Of a stretch of 64,000 nt of DNA, positions 1 to 11,755 are shown one piece after another (within the stretch, counting starts at the first letter, position 1; each line of letters opens with the position of its first letter). The stretch comes from Halocaridina rubra (lineage: Eukaryota; Arthropoda; Malacostraca; Decapoda; Atyidae). The notes under the pieces are model-generated. The model was given only the letters and a program-made list of their open reading frames with translations. It made no database searches and was not told the DNA's origin. The position numbers were made by a program, and so were the translations under genes. The stretch covers positions 1-64,000 of the forward strand of contig JAXCGZ010011610.1 of NCBI GenBank assembly GCA_037179515.1, given 5' to 3'.

Positions 1-3000
1 AGGGAAATATTGTTGAGAAAACAAAGTCTAAAAGACCTTCAAGAATGCAAAGAAGTGTTCATTAGACGATACAGAACACAGGAAGAGATGGGAAAGATCA
101 AAAACTTGTTGCAAGAGGCAAGAAGGTTAAATGATGAAAGAAATGAAGAAGAGAAGAAAAATTTTCGTTACAGAATACTTCCAGACAAAGGGGAGATAAA
201 GAAGATAATGACAGAAGATCAGGGGATGGGGCCTCATTAAGATTGTTATACACAAATGCTGATGGATTAGCTGGTAAGGCAGTAGAATTAAAAGATAGGA
301 TTCACAACAGTAAGGCAGATATAGTAGCAATTACAGAGACTAAGTTGAGTGAGGACATAAACAGTGTCACAGTTTTTCCTAAGGGCTTCAGAATACTAAG
401 GGTTGAAAGATCTGAGAGGACTGGTGGAGGGATAGCACTGCTCATAAGTGAGAGGATTCAAGTTGAAGAAATAAACTTGGCTATAGAAAGTGAGTTCAGG
501 GAATTTCTTGTTGCTCGCAAAAATACTGGGTCAGAGAGCATTATAATAACTGTTGTATACAACCCACCAAGGAACCAAAATAGGCTTGAAATTTATGAGG
601 AAAGTCATATAGGTACGATTGAAGTCATAAACTCAGTTGTTAACATGGCGCGGGAGAAAAAATGTAGGATTTTGATTATGGGAGACTTTAATCATAAAGA
701 GATAGATTGGATAAATCTTGACCCACACAGTGGTGAGGACTCATTTGGGGCAAGATTCCTAGATTGCGTACAAGGGAATTTCCTACACCAACATGTAATG
801 GAACCAACAAGAGCCAGGGGTGGGGATGAGCCATCACTACTTGATCTAGTGTTCACAGATAATGTGTTGGATATTGAAAATATTGAGTATGAACCACCAA
901 TTGGAAAGAGTGACCACTGTGTGTTGTTGATGGAGTATATCATTGAAGACATTCTTCCTGAGAGTAGAGGCACTGAGGACATGAGGAGGAACTATCCGAA
1001 AGGAGATTACATCAAAATGAATGAGCTTTTTGCAGTTATTGACTGGAGAACCTTATTTTACAACAAATCTGTACAAGAAATGTATGACATCTTTTGTGAG
1101 AAATATGGGAAGATAGTAGATTGCTGCATACCTGTCACCAAAGTAGGTGTAATTCATGCCAGAGAAAAATGGTTCGATAATGGGTGTAAAAGAGCTAAGG
1201 AGTGGAGAGACAAATGCTGGAAAAGGTATAGGAGGAGAAAAAACATAAATGCCTGGCAAACCTACAAAAGAGCAAGAAATGACTACCTAAGTAAAAGGAG
1301 AGAGGCAGAGAGAGATTATGAGAGGGACATCACCAGGAAGGCTAAAGAAAATCCCAAGCTTTTCCACAGCTTTATCAGAGGAAAACTGAAGGTAAAAGAA
1401 CAGGTTTTAAGGCTAAAGAGAGCGGATGGAAGCATCACTGAGACGGACGAAGAGATCTGCAAAGAATTGAACAAGGAGTTTCAGTCAGTATTTACAGTAG
1501 AAAATACCCCACCCCCTCAGATTGCAGTGATAGAAGCTCAAGGGCCGGTATTAGAGAACATCAACCTTACAGCCACAGAGGTATGCAAAGCGCTGATGGA
1601 TTTAGATGTTCATAAAGCTACAGGTCCTGATGACATATCCCCTCATGTGCTTAAAAAATGCGCAAACACAATATCAGTGGCACTAAGTATCATATTTAAG
1701 GAGTCACTGGAGTCGGGGGAGATTCCAAGATGCTGGAAACAAGCAAATGTGATACCTATCTTCAAAAAGGGAAGGAGGGATACGGCTCTGAACTATAGAC
1801 CAGTTTCCTTGACCAGCATAGTTTGCAAACTTATGGAGAAACTACTAAGGAAACATATCTCTCTTCACTTGGAATCCTTCAACTTTTTGTCAGTGAGGCA
1901 ACATGGCTTCAGAGAAGGAAGATCAACAGTAACAAACTTATTAGAATTTTATGATGAGGTAAGCCAAATCTTACAGGAAAGAGAGGGCTGGGCAGATTGC
2001 ATATTCCTAGACTTCCAGAAAGCGTTTGACACTGTTCCACATGGGAGACTTATTAGGAAGCTGCAATCAATGGCGAGAATAGGTGGAAATGTCTTGGAAT
2101 GGATAAAAACTTACTTAGAAGGAAGGGAACAGAGGGTTAGAGTAAGACACTCAGTGTCTGAATGGAGAAGAGTTAGTAGTGGAGTTCCACAGGGTTCAGT
2201 TTTAGGGCCACTTTTGTTCCTTGTATATGTAAATGACCTACCAGAGTCTGTAAATTCATTCATGAATATGTTTGCAGATGATGCAAAGATTGTGAAGAAA
2301 GTAAAAAACGAGAACAATGGTAGAGAACTTCAGGAGGATCTAAATAATCTGCATGAGTGGTCAGAAAAGTGGCTAATGAAATTCAATACCTCAAAATGTA
2401 AGGTAATGAGAATGGGTACAAGTGCAAGAAGGCCCAAGCTTGACTACTCGGTGGCTGGAGTGCATCTTCAAGAGACAGAAAATGAGAGAGATATAGGAGT
2501 AAACATACTGGCAGATTTGTCTCCAGAAATACATATAAATGGCATAGTAAGGGCAGCATATGCATTCTTATCAAATGTAAGGGTAGCCTTCAGGCACATG
2601 GACAAGGAAATGTTCAGAAATATTTATGTAACCTATGTGAGGCCAAAACTCGAATATGCAGCCCCCTTTTGGAATCCGCACTTGAAAAAGCACATAGCTA
2701 AGCTTGAAAAAGTTCAAAGACATGCCACGAAACTGGTGCCAGAAATACGCAATCTCGGTTATGATGAGAGGCTGAGGGAATTAGACTTGCCATCACTCGA
2801 AGCTAGAAGAGTAAGGGGGGATATGGTGACAGTCTTTAAATTCCTTCATGGTTATGATAGAGTGGATAGGGATCGATATTTCGATATGGCTGGCTTTAGA
2901 ACTAGAGGTCATAGTTTGAAGCTTCGTAAGAAAACTTGTTTGCAGGATGTAAGGAAATACTTTTTCAGTGTAAGAGTAGTTGATAATTGGAATTCGCTAA

Positions 3001-3138
3001 GCGAGGAGGTAGTTAATGCTATCTCAATCCATAGTTTTAAGGACAGGTACGATAAGTATCACTAAGTCTAAAAATGGAACCGATCAGGAGACGGGAAGAT
3101 ACGAGCTTTGGGCTCTTTCCCGTAAACACAATTAGGCC
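1..3138 (+). mobile_element. CR1-like LINE copy A, uninterrupted ORF2
   Basis: The element enters from the left edge with the end of a charged ORF1 (1-240). The ORF2 frame is then open to a stop at 3,063-3,065 with no frameshift. It has an endonuclease (IMGDFN near 680, SDHCVLL near 910) and a reverse transcriptase (GPDDISPHVLKK, NYRPVSL, HGFREGRS, FLDFQKAFDTVPH, SGVPQGSVLGPLL, catalytic FADD near 2,275), then a long C-terminal domain. The motif order matches the CR1/jockey group. The 3' UTR ends in CACAATTAGG and passes into (CATA)n and (TA)n. The open frame reaches back to 147 with no good ATG at the expected N-terminus, so the start is uncertain. It is the best-preserved LINE here. Confidence 0.93.
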
Positions 3139-3194
3139 TACATCACATACATACATACATACATACCATACATACATACATACCATACATACAC

Positions 3195-3250
<56 letters not shown>
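3139..3250. repeat. (CATA)n then (TA)n microsatellite
   Basis: A CATA-type repeat about 55 bp long followed by an uninterrupted TA run of about 55 bp. It directly follows the CR1 copy A tail and probably grew from it. Confidence 0.95.
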
Positions 3251-3252
<2 letters not shown>

Positions 3253-4320
3253 GAATTAGTCCTAGTTATGTTTTCATAAGTCATAGAAATGTTTGTCTTA
3301 TCTTATGAACTTTACTACAACGTTAGCATAGGTCTGTGATGTAAGTGCATATTTAGGGGTGTTCTGACTTATGTGGAAAATCAGGTTACAACGCATCTTG
3401 AGGAATGGAACTCCACCATAAGTATAGGACCCCCTGTATGCTAAAGTCACCAACTAATTAAAGTAACCATGATACCTAAGTAAACTACTGTACTTTATCT
3501 TTGATTGAATAACCAAACCTTTACTGCACTACACAAGTAAATAGAAGAAAAGCAAGTGATTGTGATATGCAAAGATTTTGTTTGGTGTCAATACAGAAGC
3601 ACTGTGCTCAGTAAAACTACAACATTAAGATGTATAACATCAAAGATTCTACAGAAATTATATAGCTTTTTATTTATGTTATTACAAATAAGGAAAATAG
3701 TAAAAAGCTAAAGGAACGTAAATATATACAGCAATCTTGCAAATATCTTTAAGATTCTCTCTGTTTCCCATCGTCTACAGAATTTCCATATTCTTTTCCT
3801 TCACTTATTTATGTAAAGCATATTTAAATTCCTTTTCTTTAGCCACTATTTTACTGGGTTATATAATGAAGGATCAACGCAGTTACTGAAAGATGAATAA
3901 TAATGCTTTAAATTACAGCACAGTGTCACATGTGTCACACGAACTTTTGAAGGCAAAATAAAATGAATCCTATAAAGACCTTTCAGCTTATTAATTAGCA
4001 ATGTGATATAATAATCAAGAGATGCTATAATAATATATATGGATATCAATTATAAGAATGATGCATAAAATTAAATAATAAAAAAAATAATGATCAAGTT
4101 ATATATATGAACCATCCAAATTGTAAACTAAAAATGGCGATTACTCTTAACCAGACGAACATAAGTGGAAGAGAAAAGTTTCTATGTCCCAATAAACTAC
4201 TGAGATAACACCAAACACATATCCTGATTCTCCTCCCCATCCTTCAAGCTGAAATCTTACCCCTGTTTTACGGAAATAAAAAATAACTGAAAGAAACTTC
4301 CTTCAATTAAGAATTTTATA
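3251..4320. other. AT-rich non-coding stretch
   Basis: I see no gene or recognisable repeat here. It should lie inside, or 3' of, the minus-strand phosphatase gene, but no acceptor followed by conserved coding sequence was found. Confidence 0.5.
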
Positions 4321-4321
4321 T

Positions 4322-4715
4322 ACATACATAAAATGGGCCCAATCCCACTTGCAAAGGAGTTGGCCAAGTGTAAGCACACACATTCACCAGAAATTAACAT
4401 TCCTCGATCACTCCTCTTAGCTCATTGGGAATAAAGGGACGCTACCGCCCTGCTTACGTCATCCACCGATTAAGTAGGCAAGGATTCTCTGCTGTAAGGC
4501 CCAACAGCTGCAGCTGGTTTACTCTCATCGCTTAATCTCATAGCATTCCCCTTACACCCACAAATCCCAGTTTACTGTTTAAGTAGGTATGAGTTGCCTT
4601 AGAACCACATCTCGTATACATAATGTTTCTCCACTCATTCCTATCTCTTGCTTTCTCTGTTCCCTGCTCCACGTGCGTCCAATGCTCTTTTCATCCCATT
4701 TATCCATCTCATTTT
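4322..4715. repeat. Dispersed repeat copy 1 (pair with 48,940-49,330)
   Basis: This block shares an ordered series of words with 48,940-49,330: CAATCCC..TTGYAA.GGAGT.GCCAAG, ACACAC.TTC..CA, TCACTCCTCTTAG, TCTGC.GT.AGG.CC.ACAG and a TCTC/CCCTGCTCCAC end. Identity looks moderate, as for an old interspersed repeat. No coding capacity or clear ends are visible. Confidence 0.55.
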
Positions 4716-4732
4716 ATATGGAGTTAACATAC

Positions 4733-4886
4733 CTTAATGCTAAAAGTCGAGGTCACAGGTCTATGATCAGACTGAGTGTAGGAGTCTAGCGATGTATAAG
4801 ACATCTGTTTGACCCCTAATTTTACATTTTCATATGCATCCACATGAACCTGATGTAATATTCTATCAGTCCATGCTGGTCTTCGC
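4733..4886 (-). CDS. 5-phosphatase exon f (PAWTDRIL, SDHRPV)
   Basis: A 154-nt exon follows TTACTGCAG. It encodes RRPAWTDRIL, the second signature motif, and SDHRPV, whose Asp-His pair is part of the active site, then ends TFSIK at an AAG|GTATGT donor. No downstream exon was found between the donor and the window edge. A dispersed repeat begins only about 15 bp beyond the exon. Confidence 0.92.
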
Positions 4887-7800
4887 CTGCAGTAAAAAGA
4901 TAAGTATTACTATGAGAATGCTGGAAAAATATACTACTGACATACTAAAATGTAAATTATATATGTGAAATTTATCAAATATGTTCTATATTACAATTAT
5001 CATTGGTAGTAGGAGAGAGAATTTTCCCCATTTATTTCTATGTGTATGATTTACCAATGTGCAGGAAGCAATTACTAGGAGGGAACCAATGGACTGCTAA
5101 TCCTCCATTCTTGAGTTCAATGGGAGAAACAACTAGCAAATGAATAGATAATAATGTACCTCTACATCAAGTTCAAGTCTTTCTTTTGCTACAGTAGTGG
5201 ACATGCGAGCTTGAGGAGGATTTAGTTCATAAGAAAGATAAAAAGTTTGCTATTATAATGTGGCGAAAAGATAAAACAAAAGAACATTTATATTTGTATA
5301 CAAACCAAACCTAGATACAGCGACTATTTCTTTAACTCTGTTCTTCCACCATAGTTAAGAACTACATTGCAAACACTAAATGCTCTATTAAAGACTATAT
5401 AATAATGCTCTTAGAATAAGTTATATGTACAAGACAAAGACTACCATTAGATATCTGGAACAGTTAAACACTATTTTTTTTTTCCTACATTCCTCCAACA
5501 AATGTTTGATTACACCCTGATAAATCAAAGCTCTCTCAAAGACTATCAGATAATGATCTTGGAAAAGGCTCTATGTACAAAAGAGCAAAAGGGGCTACCT
5601 TTACCTTTTTGGAAAATATACATACACTTTATTTTTTAATACTTTCTTCCACCAAAGGCTCAATTACACTCCAAATAATCTATGCACTGTCATGGAATAT
5701 TAATCAATTATTTCTCGGGACTTTCTTAATCAAACTCTCAACGATTATTTCTGCTCTTATATTTCTAAATTACAATGTTTCTAACTATCTCACCAATTTT
5801 AGATATGTTCTTATACAATAGTCCTCTGGTCTACAGTTACACTAAAATTACACATATTTCCAATAATATTTCACTGTTTGAGCAGATGTGTTGTATGAGC
5901 CCTGCTCCTGACATTATGAAAGTGAGCATGACCATAATTTTTTTATGCATATATAGGCAAGAATTACATAAAGACTAAGGAAAAATGTTCCAAGTTAAAA
6001 ACTGAGAATAGACACTACAGATATGAAACACTAAAACCATCCAGTTTTCTTTCTTTGGAGATGCCATAATCTACTGAGGCAGCAGGGTGGCTACAAATTT
6101 AACAAAAGAAGTGAGATAGCATGGCTTTAGTACAACAGCTACAGGTTCTATGCATAAAAAAACTTGTGAATATACTTACGCCAGGTCATAAGTGGAGGAG
6201 GCCTCTTGGTATTTGTAAGTAGGTAGAAAGGTTAAAGGCCCTTCCTTTAACATAGAGAAAGCATCTCCACTCTTCTGCGCTTTGTGAAGCTCATCCATTT
6301 CATAAAGCTTTTCTAAATCACCATCAGTTGCTCTTTTAGATATGATTTCACTCGTCAAGCTGCTGTCTAGGCGAAAGTTCAAATCACCAAGCCAAAAGAC
6401 ATAGCTGTGAATAAATATAGCATTAGGTGGTTAAGTCAATATTATATATTAACATACACTATAATTTGGAGTGTTTTGCAAAAATAAGGCCGTTTTTAAG
6501 AAGTGGTTGAATATTAATTTTTCTATCGGTCAATATGTCACATATAAATACAACTCAGTAGTTACAGTTTTTATAAAGGTCAGAGTGTTCTCAAGAGTCA
6601 CCAGCCAAACTTATATGCATATTCAAAGTAACAAGAAAGCATACAACTTGTGCTACATAAAAATTTGATCTCTATTCAATGAACAGCAGGATGGAATTAC
6701 CAGTTTTTTATACAATCAGATTTCTTCATTTTTCATCCCAATAAAATATAATACAACTGCATTCAACTTTACTATTTCTAACATTCATTCAAACATATAT
6801 CATAATTACATCATTAAAAACTTACTCGTGGAATAAGATATTACTCGTTTCAGGGATAGGGAATCTAGTGTAGTCAATGATAGTATTGAAATTTTCTATC
6901 CTTTCCTTATATCCTGAGTCATGGGCAGCCAAATGACAATTGACAGCACATATACAGCACCCATAAACAGAAAATCGAATACAAGCTGCTCCTTTATTTC
7001 CCTGAAATAAAAAAGAAGGTAAGATATAGAAAACACAATAGTCAAGCATTTACATTTACTATCTCTGGTGGTAGGGGAGAAAATTCTACCCTGTATCCAA
7101 CGTATCATAATAGCCAACCACATGAAAAAAGGGAAGGAAGGTTGGTAATCTCTCCTTCTCTGAAGCTTATTCTTGCCACAACGACTGATTTAAGGTGTTA
7201 GGATAGGCAAGATTTGCTGGAGTACTGATGCTCACCTTCTTCTGGCTATAGTCACCCTTCCCGCATCAGCAGGATATGGCATTATATTGATATAAAAAAA
7301 ATACAATAATAATGCATAAATTTCTTCTTTTCAAGGTTGCTAAACATCCTTCCATTGTATTTATGATATTCTTCTCCATTTCGTATAAAACTGTTCAATA
7401 TTTCGATAATGGAAAAATCAATATGCATTAAACAAGACAATTTTTCCTTTTGGTAAAATGTTACATATAGAAGGGTTTGCAGATCCATGTTTAACAGGTG
7501 CATAAAAGCCGTGATTAACAAGTGGAATGCTGCCCAAAGAATATTCCTGTATACAATACCAAATATGGATAAGACTCAAACAAAGATGATAATAGCTTCA
7601 TATCACTCAAATCTTGAATAAGGGAAAACATATCACTTATGAATCCTTTTCATATTACCATAAACTATTTAAATTTCAGTCTTTAAATACTAAATACCAC
7701 AAACATCTGTACTAAAAGCATTAGCAGCACTCTGATAATAGAGCTTAAAAAAATATATGCTCTACAAATCATATATCAATGAAGAGAAATAAAGAAAATA

Positions 7801-10800
7801 GCACTGGATTTAACTTCAAATCAGAATATAATTCTTTCTTCTTTTTCACAAACACGATGCAATGTCCCACTGAAACTGGCAGAATAAGCATGACTGAACA
7901 AACAAACAAAGGTGGAGGGTTTCATCTTAACCTGGTCACCCTTACCCCCTAATCTGTGGCAAGAAAAAATTCAAGGATGGAGTTGGCAACACTTTTTTAC
8001 CCTATTCATTTCAGTTGGCACTTGTGACATGCATAAAATACTAGTGTGGTACTCTTTCTCATTTACCACCAGGGATAACTGATGTAATTGTATTCCTATC
8101 ATTTAACTCTTTCTCATATGCTGGTGATTGTCTACAAACAACATATGACAACTTTGCATATAGATATAAATACATCAATAACTTACCCACAAACCACCAA
8201 AACCAGTTCTAGTTACAGCTGTATGCATATCACGAACGTGAGGAAGATGACGTCTCTTGACGAAGACATTTGTGACAATGCCCTGCAACCGCTCTCCCAC
8301 GATTCGGACATAATCGTGAGGTCCAATGACTTCTCTCAAGGCACTTGTCCATGGCTCTTCAAATAGAGTGTCCATTACTACATTCTGTGGTTGGGATTTT
8401 ACTTCCTGTAGCCTGAAATATACCAACTTTGAACAATTAATATAAAATATTGAATAAAGTGAACAATAATCTTACTGAAAAGAGCACTGCATACTGGTGA
8501 AGACTTTATGCATCTGAATTTTCATGATCAGAACTTCTGAGTATAAAAAGGAGAAGAATTCTAATACTTTTAATATTTCTAACTTTATGTGCCTTACCTG
8601 TCAAAATAAAATACCACAAGATCATTTGTATTCAAGGTGCTAGAGTGTAACTTCAGTTTCAAATGACATCTTAAACCATTTGTTCTTCCTATTCATTCAC
8701 TCCATTACTATAGAAATAATGTGAATAACAAACGTTAACCAAGGCACTAACTAGTTTTTAACTGATTATGATGACTGTATCACAGATAATTATCCATACA
8801 TGTTCAGCGAATATTACATATCATGTTCAGATATATTTCCAGTAATTGGTACCTCCAGGAAAAGGTAATTTAAGGTAAAAAATTTCCTGGTGTTCAGTTA
8901 ACAGCTAAAAACATTTACGCTTCAAATATTCTAACAAGGCTGAATAGGCCACTTAAATCTGTGATAACAATGCTTATTTAACACAGCAAAAAGCGTAACC
9001 AGAAAAATTCTGAATAATCCATACTCAATATATTAACTTCAGAAGCAAAATTCATGATAACTTAATAGTAAAAGTTTTTAGTTCTCTCTAGTTTTTCCAC
9101 CTGAACACAAAAGAAAAAGTAATCCAGCAGTAGCTTGCAATTTAATTTAATTTTTTCTTAGTGTAAACTGGGACAGGTAAGAAAACTGCCCTCAACAGGC
9201 CCAGGCAAGAAGAAAACACCAAGACGAAGAAAAAGCAGGATGTCAAGGACAAGGCAGAAATACGGAAATGATACACAATAGAAAAAGGACAGGCTGATAG
9301 AACACTCGAAGTACTGAGGACCTAGAGATACGGCAGGATTAGGCCGTGATATGACGATATATCTGCTTTTTGAAGAAAGATACGTTATAAGAATAAAGAA
9401 AGAAGGAGGAAGAGTTTTAGTGTTATATTTAAAGTGTTATAATTTAACCAAGCCCAAACCAATTATTCTATAAAAAAAGGGAATAGTTCAAGCTTAATTC
9501 CACTTGGAGGTATGAAAGAAAGACTTCTGCCCTTGTACTTCATCTGTGTTGTAAGAGCCAACTAAAAGGATAAGGTTTAAATATCATCCCTCCCAGATAT
9601 TTATTTTCCTTGCAAGAGAACAACTGACAGAAGTGAGCCTTGGGTGGGGTATGTTGAAGGCTAGTTCCTCCTTGTTATTCATTCTGTTGTGGGCACTTTG
9701 ACCTCAGTGGGATATAGCATTTTGAAAGGAAAACTTCGGTTGGATATGGCCTTATATAAGTAAAACTTCAGTGGGATATGGCATTATGAAAGCAAAACGT
9801 CAGTGGGATATGGCACTATGACAAAAAAAAATTCTGTGGGGTATGGCATTGTAAAAGAGACAAGAAAAACCAAATATCCCTTGCAATATGTACAATTCAC
9901 CCTACTCTTGCTAAGTTACCGATGTGTAAAACAAACAAACTTTATTTCCATTTCATTATACAATGGGTATTCGTCAGCCGGGGCAAGCCCCAACCCCCCA
10001 CTGTGGTGTACAACCACAGCAGTTCCTGCCAGTAAACAGCTTAAACTCTTGGTATTGGACAGGAACTGATCTTTCGACCTCGTGAATGCGAAGCCAGCGC
10101 GTTACCACTGTACTAGCCAGCAGGATATTGTTTATCATATATTTGCTTTTTTTTATATCTAGATATTTATAGAAGTTGTTTTACATTTCTAATCACCAGA
10201 TCCATCATTTACTTACATTTTGGATCTGCATATTTTAGTCACCACATTATTTATGCAAGGCATCTTCTCGAGCAAATTTTCAGTACTTCAACAAAAAATT
10301 CGTTCAGCAACATTTTCAGCCATAAGATAGTCAAAAGTGGGTCACAACATCTGCACATCCATAAAATAAAAAAGCTAGCACTTATAACAGTGTACATGTC
10401 CAAACGTCAGCAATGAAAGTACAATTCATGCACGTCCAAAATCGAGATAAGAACAATAACAAAAGAAACTATGATCCCTCAATTTGCATGAAGGAGAATA
10501 AAACATATATGCCTAAACCAATAAAATATATAAATATCTAGAAGATAACATTATAAGCATAAAATCACTCACCCAATAATGTAGATATCAGGGAGATGAT
10601 CATCTGTGGTACGTTTAATGATGGAATCTTTGGATATGCCAACCAAAGTATGAAGATCTTGCTCTGGCCATCCAGTCTGTACATTCCAAGTAATGCATGA
10701 TATCCTGAAACAAATAATAAAAGAGGCAAATACTTACGCAGAGAACACACTATAATTTCCTACTATATCATCAATACTTACCTACCAATATCTCACTAAC

Positions 10801-11755
10801 AGCAGGACTACACGCCTCAATTATGGCTTGAAATGTAAAGCTGGGGCTGCCACTTCAAGAACATGAATAATCTCTCTGGTTAGGGATTTTAATCTGGAAA
10901 ACTGCCTAAATTCAAAAATGTTAACTACAGATTCACAAGCCCATGAAAATTTAACAAGAAGTGATTGAACATAGCTGGCAGTTTTATCCCACTTCAGACA
11001 CACAAATGAGATCTTGACAAGCAAAACAATTATGCATACAGTACTTCCTTTTCAAATACACATAGTATCAATGCTTGCCATAGTACCATTTTTCACATTT
11101 CTCTTTTTGATTACAATACTATATGCTCGTGATTTTTTCTACACATTTATACATAAAAAAGGCGTGTGAGAGATAAACTGTGATAGTGCTAGGTGATACA
11201 AGCTAACTTGACAAACATCAAAGAGTGAAAATAAACACTCAACAAGAGACCAGGGTAAACCATGGAAACCTAAAACTGGTTCTGCAACCTAGTACTGGGA
11301 ATGACTAGGTCTCATTTACTGTAGGTAGTGTGCATAATTGTTACTGAGCAAATATTTAATAAAAGAAATGATACATTAGTTTACTTTATATTCTTAAGGA
11401 GCACTGTTCTCCTTGGCTATGGTAACCCTGTTCACCCGTATGGTAGAAGGCAATACTGTATGTATAAAAAAACTTTCAAATTTCTAGGAAGAGTTCTTCA
11501 CCACATAATCATAGATTAACTCTAAGCTACAGGATATAATCTTATAGTCACACTACCAAAGTAACGTCACTATTCTGTAAATTTTCAAATAAAAAAAGCT
11601 AATGTGATTTAACTCAAGATGTTAATTTTAAAGAACCCTCGGTATTCCAATGGGCAAGTACTGTAATGTGATAGGAAAAAATGAAAGATGTTACTTACGT
11701 CAGAGTCTCCATAGCTGCAGTTCGGTCCCCTTGTTTCTGATTGTCTTTTGCTAAT
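4733..11755 (-). CDS. INPP5K: Inositol polyphosphate 5-phosphatase, INPP5K/INPP5J-like (partial, 6 exons)
   Basis: Six minus-strand exons join in one frame: 11755-11699, 10704-10573, 8412-8187, 7001-6826, 6404-6180 and 4886-4733 (970 nt, about 323 residues). Every intron is GT-AG and every split codon closes correctly. The product is the magnesium-dependent catalytic domain that removes the 5-phosphate from phosphoinositides such as PI(4,5)P2 and PI(3,4,5)P3. Family motifs appear in order: TWNV, IIGLQEV, GNKGA, NCHLAAH, WLGDLNFR, RRPAWTDRIL and SDHRPV, so the residues expected for metal and phosphate binding and catalysis are present. The NCHLAAH and EGPL..PTYKY context fits INPP5K/INPP5J better than OCRL/INPP5B, but the ortholog is not proven. 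No start exon, SKICH domain or stop codon was found. Introns carry a SINE and a minisatellite. The CR1 at 1-3,138 lies downstream. Confidence 0.88.
4887..6179. other. Intron between phosphatase exons f and e
   Basis: AT-rich intron DNA. A block at about 5,005-5,120 (GGTAGTAGGAGAGAGAATTTT) resembles blocks near 7,055 and 57,330 and may be an old short repeat. Short open frames here show no family features. Confidence 0.6.
6180..6404 (-). CDS. 5-phosphatase exon e (WLGDLNFR)
   Basis: A 225-nt exon follows a TTCACAG acceptor. It begins YVFWLGDLNFRLD, the signature W.GD.N.R motif with the catalytic Asp and Asn, and continues to KEGPLTFLPTYKY, the substrate-proximal loop of the family. It ends YDL plus GC at a GTAAGT donor. 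Confidence 0.93.
6405..6825. other. Intron between phosphatase exons e and d
   Basis: AT-rich intron with nothing recognisable apart from the splice sites at both ends. Confidence 0.7.
6826..7001 (-). CDS. 5-phosphatase exon d (GNKGA and NCHLAAH)
   Basis: A 176-nt exon between a TTATTTCAG acceptor and a GA|GTAAGT donor. It encodes GNKGAACIRF (family consensus GNKGGV.I/VRF, here with Ala-Ala) and NCHLAAH, which holds a catalytic-site His, then the R...F..II helix typical of INPP5K/J. It ends FHE/D with a split codon completed as Asp, giving D-YVFW across the junction. Confidence 0.92.
7002..8186. other. Intron between phosphatase exons d and c
   Basis: AT-rich intron. Positions 7,055-7,270 hold a diverged block (CTGGTGGTAGGGGAGAAAAT through GGATATGGCATTATA) that recurs in part near 5,010 and 57,320. 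No coding sequence was found. Confidence 0.6.
8187..8412 (-). CDS. 5-phosphatase exon c (LQEV to TRTGFGGLW)
   Basis: A 226-nt exon begins after TATATTTCAG and ends at TGG|GTAAGT. It starts with LQEV, whose Glu is the expected metal ligand, continues through LQGIVTNVFVKRRHLPHV, and ends with the TGFGGLW that precedes the GNKG motif. There is no internal stop or frameshift. Confidence 0.9.
8413..9700. other. Phosphatase intron c/b, left part
   Basis: Intron DNA without coding features. The part at 9,170-9,400 is less AT-rich and purine-rich (many GAA/CAA words) and may be an unrecognised old insertion. Confidence 0.55.
9704..9866. repeat. Intronic minisatellite, about 33 bp x 5
   Basis: Five degenerate tandem units of the form TCAGTGGGATATGGCATTAT followed by GAAAGCAAAAC. 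Units begin near 9,704, 9,737, 9,769, 9,801 and 9,834. Spacing is regular and substitutions are scattered. Confidence 0.85.
9929..10125 (-). mobile_element. tRNA-derived SINE in phosphatase intron
   Basis: Read on the minus strand, the 5' end has a box A-like TGGCTAGTACAGTGG (about 10,105-10,120) and a box B-like GGTCGAAAGATC near 10,070. A unique body follows, with a small hairpin (CTGTGGTTGTACACCACAG), and the 3' end is AAATAAAGTTTGTTTGTTT. This layout (Pol III promoter head, body, simple tail) fits a tRNA-derived SINE. The head does not fold into a proper tRNA. Confidence 0.7.
10126..10572. other. Phosphatase intron c/b, right part
   Basis: AT-rich intron sequence between the SINE and exon b. 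Nothing further recognised. Confidence 0.6.
10573..10704 (-). CDS. 5-phosphatase exon b (TWNV motif)
   Basis: A 132-nt exon follows a TTTGTTTCAG acceptor and ends at GG|GTGAGT. It encodes ISCITWNV, the first conserved strand of the catalytic domain, whose Asn takes part in metal binding, and ends in DIYIIG, completed by LQEV in the next exon. The split glycine codon (GG plus G) closes correctly. Confidence 0.88.
10705..11698. other. Intron between phosphatase exons b and a
   Basis: AT-rich intron; short open frames in it lack family features. Splice signals at both ends are good. Confidence 0.6.
11699..11755 (-). CDS. 5-phosphatase exon a (most upstream exon seen)
   Basis: A 57-nt exon follows a pyrimidine-rich acceptor ending in TTTCAG and ends at a GTAAGT donor. 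It reads LAKDNQKQGDRTAAMETLT up to the join with TWNV. The in-frame ATG (AAMETLT) lies only about seven residues before TWNV and could be the start codon, but the reading frame stays open to the acceptor, so an upstream coding exon is equally possible. It is the least certain exon because it lies before the conserved domain. Confidence 0.65.

Noticed and set aside
2383..2574. Minus-strand frame MIRMHMLPLLCHLYVFLE, recurring antisense to every CR1 copy
   Set aside because: It is the exact antisense of the conserved RT region and appears only because that region is conserved. No promoter or family match.
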